A DNA stretch of 64,000 nucleotides from contig JAQFVV010006208.1 of NCBI GenBank assembly GCA_028023455.1, forward strand, positions 5,006,963 to 5,070,962. Direction: 5' to 3'. Positions within the stretch are counted from its first letter, which is position 1, and each line of letters starts with the position of its first letter. The stretch is from Epiperipatus broadwayi (Eukaryota; Onychophora; Udeonychophora; Euonychophora; Peripatidae). The notes under the pieces were generated by a model. The model was not told the DNA's origin. It ran no database searches and saw only the letters and a program-made list of their open reading frames with translations. Below are positions 1 to 11,662 of this stretch, piece after piece. The position numbers were made by a program, and so were the translations under genes.

Positions 1-1130
1 AATGATCCAACATTCATGAATGTATAGAAAATCTAAGACAAAGTTCAAAACTATTAAGTCATCAATCTTTCATAATCATGAAACATGGCTGTAGTTGTTA
101 TCCGAGCATTGTTAAAATATGTGTGAAGAAAGAAACGATCGCAAACATAAAATAAAAGACACCTGGTTCATTACACAAAATGAATATGTAATGAACCAAA
201 AATCAATTAGCATTCACATCAGCAAAAAATTAATGTTTTCAGCAGACTAACCATGAATACAATGTGAAAGCATTGAAAGAACACTTGATACAATAAATCT
301 TACTAAATTTTTAATATTTAAACTCTGTTTTAGTAATTGTTACATTAAATTAATCTATATTTACAACAACAAAAAACTGAATATTGTTTCTCTGCACATA
401 CAGTGCTCCAATAACAATTCGATAAAGACAGCTTAGGGATTATGATATTAATAAATCCACACTTAATGCAAGCTTAAATAAAATGTAAAATTTTTTGAGT
501 GCAGATTGTTATTTACAAAGAAGAGAAGAACTAGCTTTTAAAAATCAAATTAAAAAACATCTAATTATTATACAACTGTAACATTGAGGTGATAAAATAG
601 TGTCCAGAGTGTTGCGAAATATCACTCACAATAATCAAGTTGAATACCTATTGCCATCTGCCTTCAGTTGGAGAATTCAGAAGTTGGAAAATATACTTTG
701 AATTTAATTTTACATTTCTATTGAGGTTCAATGGATATATCAATTTTTGATAGTCAAAAATTAATTTGCATATTTTATTAAAAAAATAATTAATTTACAT
801 TAGAAACAAATTTTTACACAAAAGCAAAATTAACTTTTATTCATTCAAGTAAGTTTGTTTTTTAAAAAGAAAAAAGATTGTAGATTAAACAACAATTCAT
901 TATTAGTTGAGATTTTTTTTCTTTTTTTAAAAACTAATATAATATAAGAAATATCTCAAAAATAGGCAAAATTATTTTTAAGTTTTAGCGTAATGTTTTC
1001 AAAATTAATATAAATGCAATTCTCATGTTAAAATTTAACATTGATGGCATTTGGAAAGTTTGTCATCTACTAAAATATTACATATTAATTGACATTATTT
1101 AATTGTAATATTACATATTTACAGTGTCAT
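1..1130. other. intron sequence, no gene seen
   Basis: A+T-rich DNA with many stops in all frames and no recognisable protein or RNA. It is read as intron upstream of the Ig exon at 2007, because that exon starts in the middle of a codon and encodes only the second half of an Ig fold. The first half must lie upstream of the window. Confidence 0.6.
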
Positions 1131-1237
1131 TGTTTACACAGAGGCAAAACTCTCCATACAGTAGCGCCATTCATAAGTCAGATTAATTGATGAAAGCAAG
1201 AAGATTTTTGAATAAAATCCCTATCTAATGCCTACTC

Positions 1238-1296
1238 ATCCAATATTCCCAGACTTGTTTCTAGTTTGTCGTTTTCACCATTGAGGAACCTTGGAT
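1238..1296 (-). ncRNA. Hammerhead-like ribozyme, decayed core (family 2)
   Basis: Read on the - strand, the outer stem I strands ATCCAA (1291-1296) and TTGGAT (1238-1243) pair over 6 bp. The inner strands CTCA and TGGG pair over 4 bp with one G-U. GAAA (1258-1261) is present and is followed by an AAGTC that ends in the cleavage-type triplet GTC. The first core block reads ATGGTGA instead of CTGATGA, with two changes, so this copy should be inactive. The + strand copy at 1507 keeps CTGATGA. Confidence 0.55.
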
Positions 1297-1506
1297 TTGA
1301 GAGCATTGCACCTAAATCGTAGAATCTAATGCAACTCTCCAGCAGCCATCTTTACCTTATTAGCTAACTGTAAAGCTATGAGTCTAAAATGAAAACACAG
1401 TAAAATTTTCGATTCAAGCTCATTAGCTTTATAGTTAACTAGTAAGGTAAAAGGTGGCAGATGGAGGGTTGCATAGGATCCTAAGATCTAGGTGCAGTGC
1501 TCTCAG

Positions 1507-1565
1507 ATTCAAGGCTCCTCACTGATGAAGGCCACAAGCTAAAAATTAGTCTGGGAATATTGGAT
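1507..1565 (+). ncRNA. Hammerhead-like ribozyme, family 2
   Basis: Type I hammerhead layout. Outer stem I is ATTCAA (1507-1512) with TTGGAT (1560-1565), and inner stem I is CTCA (1518-1521) with TGGG (1552-1555). The core block CTGATGA is at 1522-1528. A short stem II, GGC with GCT, is closed by CACAA. The second core block is AAAA (1542-1545) where GAAA is required. A minimal 2-bp stem III leads to the triplet GTC at 1549-1551. The G12 change predicts an inactive copy, but the architecture is kept. Confidence 0.6.
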
Positions 1566-2006
1566 GACTAGGCACTAGATAGGAATTTTATACACAAACC
1601 TTCTTGCATCCATTGATTATTCTGGCTTGCACTGAGTGGCGCTACTGTGCAGAGAGTTTTGCCTCTGTGTAAACAGCTTCTGTAAGCATAAAGAATGGTT
1701 ATCATGTGAATGTTTGTTTTTATTGGAGTCCTTAATAATTTGAATGATAGATGAAATTGATTCCATTTTCATCTACTTTACAAGTTAGTTGATAATGTAA
1801 TCAAGATATTAATTAAAATTTAATAATTTGTGCTCAGCAGTTCAGTGTTTCACAAAGTATTACATATGTATGTTTAGAAATTTTAGATCAGTATTACAAA
1901 TAATTTCTAATACATATATATAAAGCTTGTTTCAATTTATATTTTAAAATGTTTATTAAGAATAATTTTTAATTTTTTTAAAACAACATAATTTTATTCA
2001 TTTCAG

Positions 2007-2173
2007 AGATAATGTGGAAATCAAAAGTAATGTAGATTTCAAAATATCTTATAAGAGTGACATCACAACCCTTGTTATCAAAGATGTGTTTCCTGATGAT
2101 CAAGGTGTTTTCAAGTGTGTGGCTAAAAATACCGCTGGAGAAACAACAACAACGTGTAAATTAGTAGTAGAAG
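2007..2173 (+). CDS. Titin/sallimus-like gene, exon A: C-terminal half of an Ig (I-set) domain
   Basis: The exon lies between acceptor TTTCAG (ends 2006) and donor GTAAG (2174). It starts with the third base of a codon and ends with the first base of one (phase 1). It encodes about 55 residues including TLVIKDVFPDDQGVFKCVAK, the F/G-strand region of an I-set Ig domain. The D-x-G-x-F-x-C signature holds the second cysteine of the disulphide, followed by NTAGE and a final strand. Arrays of such domains make up titin, sallimus/kettin, projectin and twitchin of the muscle sarcomere. The first half of the domain is on an upstream exon outside the window. The next exon (11196) is PEVK-like, which fits a titin/sallimus layout better than twitchin. 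Confidence 0.88.
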
Positions 2174-2379
2174 GTAAGAAATGGATATACTATACAAAAC
2201 AAAATTAGAAACTACAAACAATGCAGAACAACAAAAATAGATGTTAAAATAATGTCATTAAAGAATTTGGTTTTTATTTTAAAAAAAATAAATGAAATAA
2301 CTTTACATATTAGATTTTAGAATTAGTTTCAAATCACTTTTAAAACTAAATAAATTTCTTAATAATCCAAAAGTTATTT

Positions 2380-2752
2380 TTCACGTATAAATCGTGATAA
2401 ACAGAGCAGCCAAAAATTCAAAAAATATTAATTACAATGAAAAATTTGTCAAGCGCTTTCGGTACAGTATACCAGAATCATGGTGATATATTGGAACTGA
2501 ACAGTTAATATTCCAGTGCATGTTCAGTGGAACACTAATGTTATACTGATTGATAACGTTTTTAGACCTCGCAATAAAAACGTTATCAATTAGTGTAACA
2601 CTAATGTTCCACTGAGCATGCACTGGAATATTAACCGTTCAGTTCCAATATGTCACCATGATTCTGGTATACTATACCGAAAGTGCTTGGCAAATTGTTT
2701 GATGTGATTAATATTTTTGGCTGCTCTGTTTATCACGATTTATACATGAAGA
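2380..2752. repeat. Large foldback (inverted repeat) element
   Basis: A near-perfect palindrome with arms of about 180 bp. The left end contains ATCGTGATAAACAGAGCAGC (2391-2410) and the right end its reverse complement near 2721-2740. The arms meet around 2560 at TTTTTAGACC/GCAATAAAAA. The inner arms hold GCGCTTTCGGTA, a motif also found in the foldback at 26889-27135. There is no coding capacity. It is probably a non-autonomous foldback or MITE in the intron. Confidence 0.75.
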
Positions 2753-4490
2753 ATAATTTTCATTATCTGACAAAGTTTTTTGTATTATTTAATAATCCAA
2801 AAAGCAAAATAAGTTCATTGGATTAGGACTATTTAATTTATAAATTAAATGTTTTGAAATCAATTGCCTATTTGAGTACATTGAAGCGACAAACTGAAAT
2901 TTAAGTGCCAGTGTAATATGCTTGCAATGCAGTTAAATCTAATTTCTATTATAATTCAGTTTTTATTAATGTAAAATACATGTAATCATGAATTTTGGCC
3001 AGATGATTTCCATCCAATTTATAAAGAAAGAAAATAAATGTCGTGCAGTTTATCAAACATGAACCAATGTTTGTCTCAAGATATGTGCTATTACTAAGAG
3101 TTGAATGTTTTTGGAAAGTTTAAATAAAGTTTGAATTTTTTTAAAGACATTTATTATTTAATATATTAGATGATATATAAAATTAAAAGTGTGCGAAGTG
3201 CTTGAAAGAGAAGCTATAGAGAATGCAAAAAATATTAAACGCTATGTGCTTTCGAGGCCGTTTGCCTCATATTCATAGCAATAATGCGAAATGCAGAACA
3301 GAGAAATAAAGGCGATATTCAAAGTATATGCAAACGATTTAGATAGACCAACATTTAGAAATAGTCCAGCATACAATTACTACTAAAATGAATGAATGTT
3401 TTAGTAACAATAAAATTAGCAATTTTTGGTATCTTAATTAACATCCTATATAGCTAAAATTTGATTATTAGGACTTTGTGTCAAGCATAAAACTTTCGAT
3501 TATGATATGAAAATGATGAAAGAACCCTCAAGTAAATGAAAATAATCTAAAAGAAGAATCAACAAAATTTTGGTAAAATAAGACTAACCTGTTTTGTCTT
3601 TATCACATCATTGACAACCGTTATCACTCTCCTGCAGTATGAAAGGCTCTCCAAGTGCAATCCATCTTCTCCAGTCTCTAGACTCTTCTCCACATTATCC
3701 CTGCACACTTCCTTACTTTATCCATCCTTCTCAAACATGGTCTTTTTCTGGGTCTTTTATAATCTCTTGGAATTCAGTTTAAGATTTCAATTGTCCATCT
3801 ATTATCATCTCTTCTAGCAATATGTCCAGACCAACTCCACTTTAGTCTTTTAATTCTTTCAGTGATATCAGTAATACCTGTTTGTTTTCTTACCCATGTA
3901 TTTTGTTTTCGATCTCTTCTTGTTACTCCTAACATGCATTTCTCCATTCTTCTTTAGTGCCTGCACACACACACATATATTGACATTGACAGAGTGATAA
4001 CCTTAATATATTGTTTCAAAATTCAAATTTAATAAATGAACACTCTTCTTAGATCGTACATGTCTTCAAAGTTGAAAGCTTTTTAATGGATAAATTGACA
4101 TAATGTAATTATTATTCATACCAGTGATATGCAACGAAATTAGAAAGAGGTGAATTGTGAATCAAAATAGAAAAAAAAACCCAGATGTTTTAAATAAGAG
4201 CATGACTTTTAAATAATTTAATGATATTTTAATTACCTTTAAATCATTAAAATCAGCCAAATTCTGTTTTTTTTTTTTTTGCATTAAAATATATATATAG
4301 CCAATAAAAATCAAGGCATCTTATATCATAATAACTAATATTGAAATAGTTATTAGATTGCAGTTATATCTTTATTATCGTTTCTTTGTCAGAAGTGCAC
4401 AGAATCTTGTCAATAATGAATTAACTATGCAATATTTAGTGGTAGATTTATTCATTTTGAAATTACAATGCCGTTAATATATATATATAT
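2753..4490. other. intron sequence without a supported gene
   Basis: A+T-rich intron DNA. Around 3180-3310 there is a weak relative of the GTGCTTTCGA foldback motif. An ORF at 3611-3817 has low-complexity composition and no recognisable domain. Nothing else is supported. Confidence 0.5.
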
Positions 4491-4907
4491 AATAACAATA
4501 AAACTAATAAATGTAACAATAATTAACTATTGTGTAGAGTCTTTCAATCCGCCAAAATACTTTCGGTTAATTCCTTAACCATCCTCAACTACCGTAAATT
4601 CAAAAAACAAAATGAAAGCAAACGTCATCAACTCAAATCCTATAAATCCTGAATTTTAACATTAGCAACATTTCTATTAATTATATTCATTTTATTTCTA
4701 TTCATTAAAATTGCTTCCTTAATTTTTCTTTTATTATGATTTTTCTCTTCATGAAGAATCTTAACACTTTCAGTGTCAAACTTTAATTTATATGAATTTA
4801 ACAGCAGTTGAGGAGAGTTAAGGAATTAACTAAAAGTGCTTCTGCAGATTGAAAGATTGTATATAATAGTTAATTACCATTATATTTATTAATTTTATTG
4901 TTATTAC
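4491..4907. mobile_element. Foldback element enclosing a Penelope-like C-terminal fragment
   Basis: The arms contain AACAATAAAACTAATAAATG at the left and its diverged inverse near 4880-4907. Inside, CTTTCAATCC...CTTTCGGTTAATTCCTTAACC (4545-4583) pairs with TTAAGGAATTAACTAAAAG...GATTGAAAG (4818-4856). Related copies lie at 22542-22646 and 51076-51307, each followed by a TTAATTAAYGGACATTTTATTTG-like tail. Between the arms (about 4655-4800, - strand) is a readable stretch with KILHEEKNHNKRKIKEAILM and an NINRN-like end. This resembles the segment that follows the GIY-YIG domain in Penelope-like proteins. That assignment is by eye and tentative. Confidence 0.55.
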
Positions 4908-5137
4908 AATAGTGCTTTAATTAATGGACATTTTTTATTTCTATTATATGTATATATTTATATTGTGCCAGAAGACTATAGTACCAGTGCCTAGGTTTAA
5001 ACACATTATTTTTCTCTTCCTGTGTAGTTGTTCTATCAAATTCCAGGAATTAAATTTATTATCTGAAATTAATACAATAAAAAGATCGAATATATTCACT
5101 GGGGCACAATAACATTAATGTTGAATAGCAAGACCCT

Positions 5138-5392
5138 TTGTTAAATGACAGCTGGGACTTATTTTTACCTGGACATGTGAACCTACTGTATGATCCACCT
5201 AGAATGTCTGTATGTGAAACCTTCCTGCTAGAAAAAAAGGAAGTCTATCCTTTTGAAATAAATGCTTTTCAACCCAATCTAGTATTAGTAACTAGATCTA
5301 AAGGCGAAACCCCAATTTTTAAAAATAAAATATTTTATTTGGAATCAAATTACATAGATAAAAGAAAATTTAATTTAACAAGAGAAATCTAA
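5138..5392 (+). pseudogene. 84-residue ORF fragment of unknown origin
   Basis: An open frame with less biased composition than its surroundings (contains CETFLLEKKEVYPFEINAFQ and RSKGETPIFKNKIFYLES). The second stretch loosely recalls a FLYWCH-type zinc finger or other transposon-borne domain, but no complete motif is visible. There is no splice context linking it to the titin-like exons. It is more likely a transposon remnant than a host gene. Confidence 0.25.
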
Positions 5393-5969
5393 AATTTAAA
5401 AGTAACACAAGATGCAGGTAAAAACCACTAAACATCCTTAAGATGCAGGTAACCCATAGCAGAATCGTTTAGGACATCTCTATAAAAAAAAAAGAAGACT
5501 TAATCATGGCAATCATTGAAGTGACTAAAACTTGTTTATATACAACAAGGTTCTATGTGTGAACACAGAACTGTTATACATAGTCATATTGAGGCAAGCT
5601 TCACTTTTTTTGCGTAAAGCACAAGCTAAATTACTTACTACTCAAAGGTGAAGTAAAAAACTAGTTTTTTATGTATGTTTTTTGTAATTGAGCTTAAGAG
5701 TTGACAAAATATATTCCTTTAATTATGGTAGTTATATTTGAATAATTTTTTTTTTAAAGAATAAATATTCATATCATTGGCCGCAATTTCAATCCATTTA
5801 ATATTAAAGTTATTTGCACTGAGTGCAATGATCAAAAAAGAAAATATAAAGACTGTTGTTTATTGAATATAACATCAATGTGATAAACAAGAAAGACTCG
5901 TGCATTGCATTATCATGTAAATGATATATTTAAATTATTTAACCTGTAAATGCTATTTATAATTGAAAT

Positions 5970-6160
5970 ACAGGCTTATTCTATACCTGTATCAATATAT
6001 GTAATATATAGGGTATATGAGCACAGACTTTCACATGACCCACCACTCTCCACTCCATCTCATAACTCTGATACACTTGAACACATATATGTCGAAAAGA
6101 TAAATAATCACCAATATACGTATTTTATGCTAAACCAGCAATTATCACTATTTATATAAA
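5970..6160 (-). mobile_element. SINE family 1, partial copy
   Basis: This matches the 3' half of the family seen at 7735, 9886 and 23696, including GAGCACAGACTTTCA-like and AAGATAAATAATCACCAATA segments. The hammerhead region is damaged. Stem II and the downstream strand are recognisable on the - strand (GCTGGTTTAGCATAAAATAC, then TTGGTGATTAT), but CTGATGA is deleted. Confidence 0.55.
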
Positions 6161-7734
6161 CTATATTAGTTTTATGAATATGACTGACTTAGTCGAAAGC
6201 AGTGGTAAGTTGTAATTTTAAATAAATTAATCTTTCCAACATAGTGTACCATCACTATATATTTTGTTATATCATTGTTGTTGTTTTTCTGTTTTGTCTT
6301 ACTGATTTTTATATAGATGAATAATATGATTATGTATATTCGTTTTTTTTATGCACTATACTATTAATATAAATTTTTGTGTATACTGTATATAAATTTT
6401 ATATGTTATTAGATACCAACCAGTAACCACCTAAACATTCACAGTAAATATAGTAATCAATATTTCTCACTGATAAAAAAGTGGAAAGTTTATTGATAAT
6501 GAAGTATTTACATAATTATTTATTCACTAACTTGTAACAAAGGAAACGCTTATTTGAAATTATAACTCTATTTATATTAATTGCTATTTTTGGTTTATTT
6601 TATTAAATTATCCATTTTGTTAAAATTTAACATCTTTAAATATTTTTCTTCTTTATTGTTGTAGTATTCAAAATATATCTAGTTATAGCATAATATAAAT
6701 CGTACATTTAGGTGTGTGTGATTTCTAATTATCGTAAAATAACAGCCAGTGAGATAACTACTAGCATTAGGGTAATAACAGATATTAAAGGATTTGATTT
6801 ATTACATGATGATTGGGAGCTGGTTCTCCTTAATGAGTAATCGTCATCGTCATGCCATCCATAGGCCTAATACTAGAGAAACGGTTGAGAGTGCCAGTTG
6901 GCATTCAATTCATAGGGTATTTCTGATGCCCTTAGAAATATATATATATGTTATAAAAATATGTACAATATGAACCAAGAGCAGAGTGAGATATTACTTT
7001 TATCTTAATGTTATATGATAACTTTGATGAAGATATTTTTTAATAATAGTTCATTTCAAAAATAAACTTTATTCATAGAAAATATATAATACAGGGGATA
7101 CAATAAAATTTGAATACAGTTAGGAACTTATATTTGATGTTCCATCGTTTTGTGATAAACATTAATAACAATTCTGTAGAATGTAGAAAGAAAAGTATAC
7201 AAACAAATTTTTATACAACTATCCTAATGATTGAGGTGTACATCAAGCAAGTTGCAAAAACCACAATATTTGGCTATAATGATGTAATAGAAACATTGGG
7301 TATAAATATGAAATACAATAAGGAACTTGTATATGGCATTCCATTGTTTTGAAGGATAGTTTAAAAGAAATATAGAAAAATGTACAAATGGAATTATACA
7401 GTCAAGGTTCACACTTTTGTGGGCATTTCAAACAGCTGGCCCAACAATTAGGTACTACATCAAATGAGTTACGAAGTTATATTAATTGGTTACAGTAGTT
7501 AAAGAAATTGAGTATCAATATGAATCACAGACAGGAACATGCATTTGGGTTGCATACAAACATTCAATAAAGCCTCAACAGTAGCTAAACAATTAGCCAA
7601 ATAAATTGGATAATTTATATGATAGAACACAGTAATTGCATAAATCAGTTTAGGCAGGAATGCTCAGTTGATCATATTTCGCTATATTTTCAGCTGCCCT
7701 CAAGTTTAGTCAGCCAATAAAGGCAGACAAGTCC
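6161..7734. other. intron sequence, no gene seen
   Basis: A+T-rich intron with short spurious ORFs only. Around 6800-6930 is a more G+C-rich stretch of unknown nature, containing GGTTGAGAGTGCCAGTTGGC. No RNA or protein family was recognised. Confidence 0.4.
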
Positions 7735-7935
7735 TCTTATCATTTTTAATAATAGTTGAATAACAATAGGAGATGATAATCTGGTCCAACTGATGAGTGC
7801 TGATATAGCACAAAATACATATATTGGTGATTATTTATCCTTTCTGCATGTGTGTGGTCATGTGCATCAGTAGTATGAGATAGTGAGGATAGTGAAGTTG
7901 CTTGAAAGTCTGAGTTCAAATCCCCTATATTTACA
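7735..7935 (+). mobile_element. SINE family 1 copy with hammerhead
   Basis: This is the forward copy of a repeat found inverted at 9886-10150 and 23690-24060. Order along the + strand: a GATGATAATCTGG segment, the hammerhead fold (7776-7834), TTATCCTTTC...CATGTGTGTGGTCATG, then a tRNA T-arm/B-box-like GAGTTCAAATCCCC at 7914-7927. No protein is encoded. The B-box-like element suggests a tRNA-related SINE transcribed by RNA polymerase III. That is inference. Confidence 0.6.
7776..7834 (+). ncRNA. Hammerhead-like ribozyme, type I layout (family 1)
   Basis: Stem I: ATAATC (7776-7781) pairs with GATTAT (7829-7834), and CCAA (7786-7789) pairs with TTGG (7824-7827). They are separated by a TGGT/T internal loop, as in natural type I hammerheads. 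Core CTGATGA is at 7790-7796. Stem II GTGCT with AGCAC is perfect around the loop GATAT. The second core block is AAAA (7812-7815) instead of GAAA. A 2-3 bp stem III (ATA/TAT) precedes the cleavage-position A (7823). The one core change (G12 to A) should inactivate this copy. Confidence 0.7.
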
Positions 7936-8029
7936 ATTAGGTTCCAGATTTAAGAGTGCTGGTATTTCAAATCTTGTAACAATAGTAAATTTATTATACT
8001 GTAGTGAAATAAATTATAAAATAACAAAC

Positions 8030-9390
8030 AAACACAATCTTCTATTTTAAAAATAGCCCATTAAATTCAATATATATACAACAAACTACACACAAACTTA
8101 TTATAAATTGATTTATTATAATATGAATTATTATACTGTACAATAATATATTCCAACATTTCAACTATATTATTTTATAGTCTTTATTGAGGAACAACTA
8201 AAAAATACATTATACAAATATTTCCTAATATATATAGCAAATACAAGTACCTCATCGTAAAACTCTTCTAATAAACAATCTTAATTTATCATTATATTCA
8301 CTTCTTAAATACCTTTTTTAAAATAATTCCCTGTAATTATTTAATTAAATCAACCTATTATTCTCTTTTTTTCAATTAACATTCTATTCATTACAGATTT
8401 CATTTCATTAATATAAATTCCTTCTTTTATGATTTTTTCATAATACGATCTAAGGTTCTATTTTAAAATCTTTTAGTTTAAATTTACTCATGTGATCATA
8501 AACTGCAGAATTGGTAACAAGATTAAAACAGCATTTAAACGATAAAAATTCTGTAGTTAATGTCGTATGAGTAAATTTAAATATAAAGATTTTAAAATAG
8601 AACCTTTAGAATGTATTAGATCGTATTATGAAAGAATTATAAAAGAAGGAATTGATATTAATGAAATGAGACCTGTAATGAATAGGATGTTAATTTAAAA
8701 AAAAGAGGATAATGGGTTGATTTAATTAAATATTTATAACTACTATTTCCTAATGCATTGTCAAATGTATACCATATAATAATCAATTGACGAAACACTT
8801 TATAACTTTTACAATGCTTTATTATCCACCCTTTCCTTCAGTTTACAATTTCAATTGCCCCAGAAATCTTCTTCAGAACCTTATACCTCCTAATCTCACT
8901 GTTACTATCAACTGGATAATAAAGCATTATAAAAGTAATAAAGTGTTTCGTCAATTGATTATTATATGGTATTAAATAATTATAAGGAATTATTTTAAGA
9001 AAGGTATTTAAGAAACGAATGTAATTATAAATTTATTTAACGCACATTGATTATGTAAGTAATATTTACTAAGGCAATAAACCTTTAAGCATGTGCTCTT
9101 GAAAATGCGAAGGTAGGGACCTCTACAGGTCTTAACCACAAGCTTACGCTTGTAATGAAAAGTTAAGATTCTTTGTTGAGGTATTTGGACTTGTTATACG
9201 TATTTTAGGATATTTGAAATATTTGTTTTTATTGTTTTTTTATGTATTTTTTAGTTGTTCCTTTGATAAAGACTATAAAATAATATAGTCAAAACATTGG
9301 AGCATATTATTGTTATAATAAATCAAGATTTATAAAGAAGTTTGTGTGTGGTTTGTTTTATATATACTGTATTGAATGTTATTCAGGCAT
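8030..9390. mobile_element. Composite foldback with nested inverted repeats and Penelope-like coding scrap
   Basis: The outer arms (about 8070-8240 and 9230-9370) contain inverted copies of ACACACAAACTT and of the TATAGTCTTTAT...GAACAACTAAAAAA segment. A nested hairpin spans about 8430-8650. A second foldback at 8769-8971 belongs to the family at 27500-27802 and 46912-47220. Frame 8570-8700 (+) reads KIEPLECIRSYYERIIKEGI and ends at a stop. This is plausible as the C-terminal end of a Penelope-type or related ORF, but weak. The centre at 9030-9070 (AACGCACATTGATTA) recurs in the foldback at 48350-49225. Confidence 0.5.
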
Positions 9391-9605
9391 GGGGCAACAT
9401 GCTGTAGAAATATCTTTGATTATTATTGCAATACAACTTTTTAAATTAACCTTTAAAGTAAAAAATTACTTCCACAAAGGTAAATGTAACACATAATCTA
9501 CTACTAATATCTTTGAACTATTGGCACACAAACAATGAAATAACTTCTTTATACTGTATAGATTTGACCCCAAAGTTGCTACACAAATAAAGATATGCCA
9601 GTCAA

Positions 9606-9676
9606 GAATTGGTGGCCTAGTGGTTAGCATAGCTGCCTTCCAAGCAGCTGGCTCTGGTTAGCTTCCCGGCCAACGC
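9606..9676 (+). mobile_element. tRNA-Gly(TCC)-like SINE head
   Basis: Seventy-one bases follow the tRNA-Gly layout. The D-arm region GGTGGCCTAGTGGTTAGCAT is followed by anticodon arm CTGCCTTCCAAGCAG with anticodon TCC, and the 3' strand CCCGGCCAACGC. The 5' acceptor strand is GAATTGG where GCGTTGG would pair, and the T-loop reads GGTTAGCTTCC instead of GGTTCGATTCC. It is therefore a tRNA pseudogene or, more likely, the 5' head of a SINE. The sequence after it (GACATATGAAAAAAG) is also found after the tRNA-like head at 13386-13471. Confidence 0.7.
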
Positions 9677-9885
9677 ATTTGACATATGAAAAAAGAAAAT
9701 ATTGTCAGAGCATATCTTCTGAAATCTGCAATTTCATAACATTTAAGACCAAATAGAATTAAAAACTACTTAATTTTGTTATCTTTTTTATATAAAAAAA
9801 AATGAAAAAAATTTATAAAATATTACAAATATGAAAATGTAATATTTGACTCCAAGTATAATGTATAAACTGAATTTTAGATGTA

Positions 9886-10150
9886 ATTACAGGGGATTTG
9901 AGCACAGACTTTTTAGTTTCCTTCAGTTATCCACTCCATCTTTATGATATACATGACCACACACATGTGAAAAAGATAAATGATTTCTATGTATTTCATA
10001 CTGAACCTGCACTCATCAGTTGATCCAGATCATCATCTCCTATATATATATAATCAGTGCTCATTTCATATTAAGATAGCAAATCTTCAAACTTTAATGG
10101 ACAAGTTTCAATCTTCTCCACTCTCCAACCCTTAGCCTGTTTAAATCTCC
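9886..10150 (-). mobile_element. SINE family 1 copy, reverse orientation
   Basis: Inverted relative to 7735-7935 and similar to 23690-24060. It begins with GGGGATTTGAGCACAGAC (the inverse of the B-box-like end), then holds the hammerhead region. It extends through AATCAGTGCTCATTTCATATTAAGATAG and CTTTAATGGACAAG, which are shared with the 23.7 kb copy. No coding capacity. Confidence 0.65.
9980..10033 (-). ncRNA. Hammerhead-like ribozyme with intact core boxes (family 1)
   Basis: Both conserved core blocks are present on the - strand: CTGATGA (10013-10019) and GAAA (9994-9997). Outer stem I is ATGATC with AATCAT. Compared with ATAATC/GATTAT in the sister copies, an A-T pair has become G-C, a compensatory change. 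Stem II (GTGCA...AGTAT) is weakened by wobble and one mismatch. The inner stem I strand after the cleavage position has decayed (TTGG is lost). It is recognisable as a family member but may not cleave well. Confidence 0.6.
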
Positions 10151-10160
10151 TCTAATTAAA

Positions 10161-11195
10161 TATGAAAATGTTATTTAAAAAGTTATAATTGTTAAATATG
10201 ACCAATGCTTTACTTGTATACACAGATTGCACATCACTGTCTCACACTGTAAACAATTATTTTATTTTGTTAATGTATACATATGAAGGTGAAAAGTGAA
10301 AGTAAAAATCAATGCATTGACAGTTACTTGGCTTATCCAGATTAATCGGATTTTTCCTAATTAATATGAGTCTAGATACCCATCGATGATTTCAGCGTTT
10401 TATTTTTTGTCCATCGACGATTTCAGCCATTTTTGAATTAAAATTTATCATTTGCAGGCTTCTTGGTAGTTCTACAGCGTCACCTGGTGGCCAGGGTACA
10501 GTTAACCGAAAACTACCGAAAATTTTAGATTTACTTGTGCCTTGAAAGTTTTCTAAGGTGTACGAAGTCTAGTTTGAATACCAGGTCATGAGATGGCATG
10601 TGGATGCACTGATAGCTAAATTATGCAGTCTCTTTAGTGTTCAAGTGATTCATATTTTGTGTTCTTCACTTTTTACCTTTGAATGAATATAAAATTATTG
10701 CTTGTGTAATTAAAACAAAAATGGTGAACAAAATTCTAATTTAGATTTTCGAACAAACAAACAAAAAAATGACATTTAACATAATTAATTTAAAAATACT
10801 GATAAAGAAATTATAATTTCGCAAGGAAAAAAAGAAATCATTTAATATAAAAAATAATATCTCAAAACCATATAATTTTACCTAAAATGATTATTATTTA
10901 ATAAAGCAATTAGTTTATTTTTTGGAATATATGTAAATAACAAGTATTTTTAAGAATAAAATATACATGAAATATCTTAGTTTTTTGAACATATTACAAA
11001 AATGTTATTTAGAATAACTTTAAATAACTTGTTCAAAGTTTTATTAATTTTCCTCAAATTGATTTGTTTATATTGCAAAGCAATTTAGATTTATAAAAAA
11101 TTACATTATGATTATTCACAAATAAATATTTTATGATTGCAATATTATATTTATAATAATCATGTCCAATTAATTTCAATATATATATATTTCAG
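10161..11195. other. intron sequence, no gene seen
   Basis: This is the end of the intron before the PEVK exon. Bases 10320-10640 are a less A+T-rich stretch of unknown nature with a short direct repeat of a CATCGAYGATTTCAGC motif at about 10381 and 10412. The rest is A+T-rich, ending in the acceptor at 11191-11195. Confidence 0.4.
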
Positions 11196-11662
11196 AACCA
11201 AAAAAGAAACCTAAAAAGCCCAAGGACGTCAAGAAAAAAGTTGAAGAAGAAGAGGAAAAGAAACTTGAGATTGTTGAAGAAAAAGTAAAAGAAATATCGG
11301 ATGAAAAGGAAGAAGAATTTATTATTGAAGAAACAACTGTTACTTTGAAAAAGAAGATAGAAAAACCATTGGAAATACAAGAAATTATAACGGAAGAAAT
11401 TGTTGTTGTTAAAAAAGAACCAGAAAAACCAGAAGAAAAGGTTGATGTTATTTTAATTGAAAAACCAGAGATAATTAAGAAGCCAGAAGAAGTTGTGTTT
11501 GAAGAAGTCACTGTTAGTCTTGAAAAGAAACCTGAAGAAATTGTAAAAACAGAACTAGTTTCTGAAGAAACTCAAATTACTCTGATCAAGAAACCAGAAA
11601 AGAAAGTTCCAGTTACTCAGAAAGTAGAAGAAATAATTGAAGAAGCCATTCCTTTAAAAGAG
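11196..11662 (+). CDS. Titin/sallimus-like gene, exon B: PEVK-type elastic segment
   Basis: A 467-nt exon between acceptor TTCAG (ends 11195) and donor GTAAT (11663). It completes a codon with the G of exon A (GAA) and ends in phase 0. It encodes about 155 residues made almost entirely of Lys, Glu, Pro, Val, Ile and Thr, with repeats such as KKPEEVVFEEVTVSLEKKPE, IEKPEIIKKPE and ITLIKKPEKKVP. No Ig or Fn3 domain is present. Such PEVK segments form the disordered elastic spring of titin and sallimus. The last part (QKVEEIIEEA) resembles the 72-nt exons at 28665 and 48107, so the exon may combine roles split between two exons in later modules. The exon assignment is strong and the orthology is inferred. 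Confidence 0.9.

Larger units (their letters stand above)
1131..1675. mobile_element. Palindromic foldback element, hammerhead-carrying family 2
   Basis: The two ends are inverted copies: TGTTTACACAGAGGCAAAAC at the left and its reverse complement at 1656-1675, continuing inward through GCGCCA/TGGCGC segments. The element is two head-to-head copies of one unit. Each copy carries a hammerhead-like fold, on the - strand at 1238-1296 and on the + strand at 1507-1565. A related single-unit copy lies at 12176-12660 and a nearly arms-only copy at 20199-20304. No protein is encoded, so it is non-autonomous. The element class (MITE or retrozyme-like) is not settled. Confidence 0.75.

Noticed and set aside
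11176-11511. 111-residue Ser/Thr/Phe-rich ORF on the - strand across the PEVK exon
   Set aside because: It is the antisense shadow of the Lys/Glu-rich exon 11196-11662. Its composition is what the complement of AAA/GAA codons produces.
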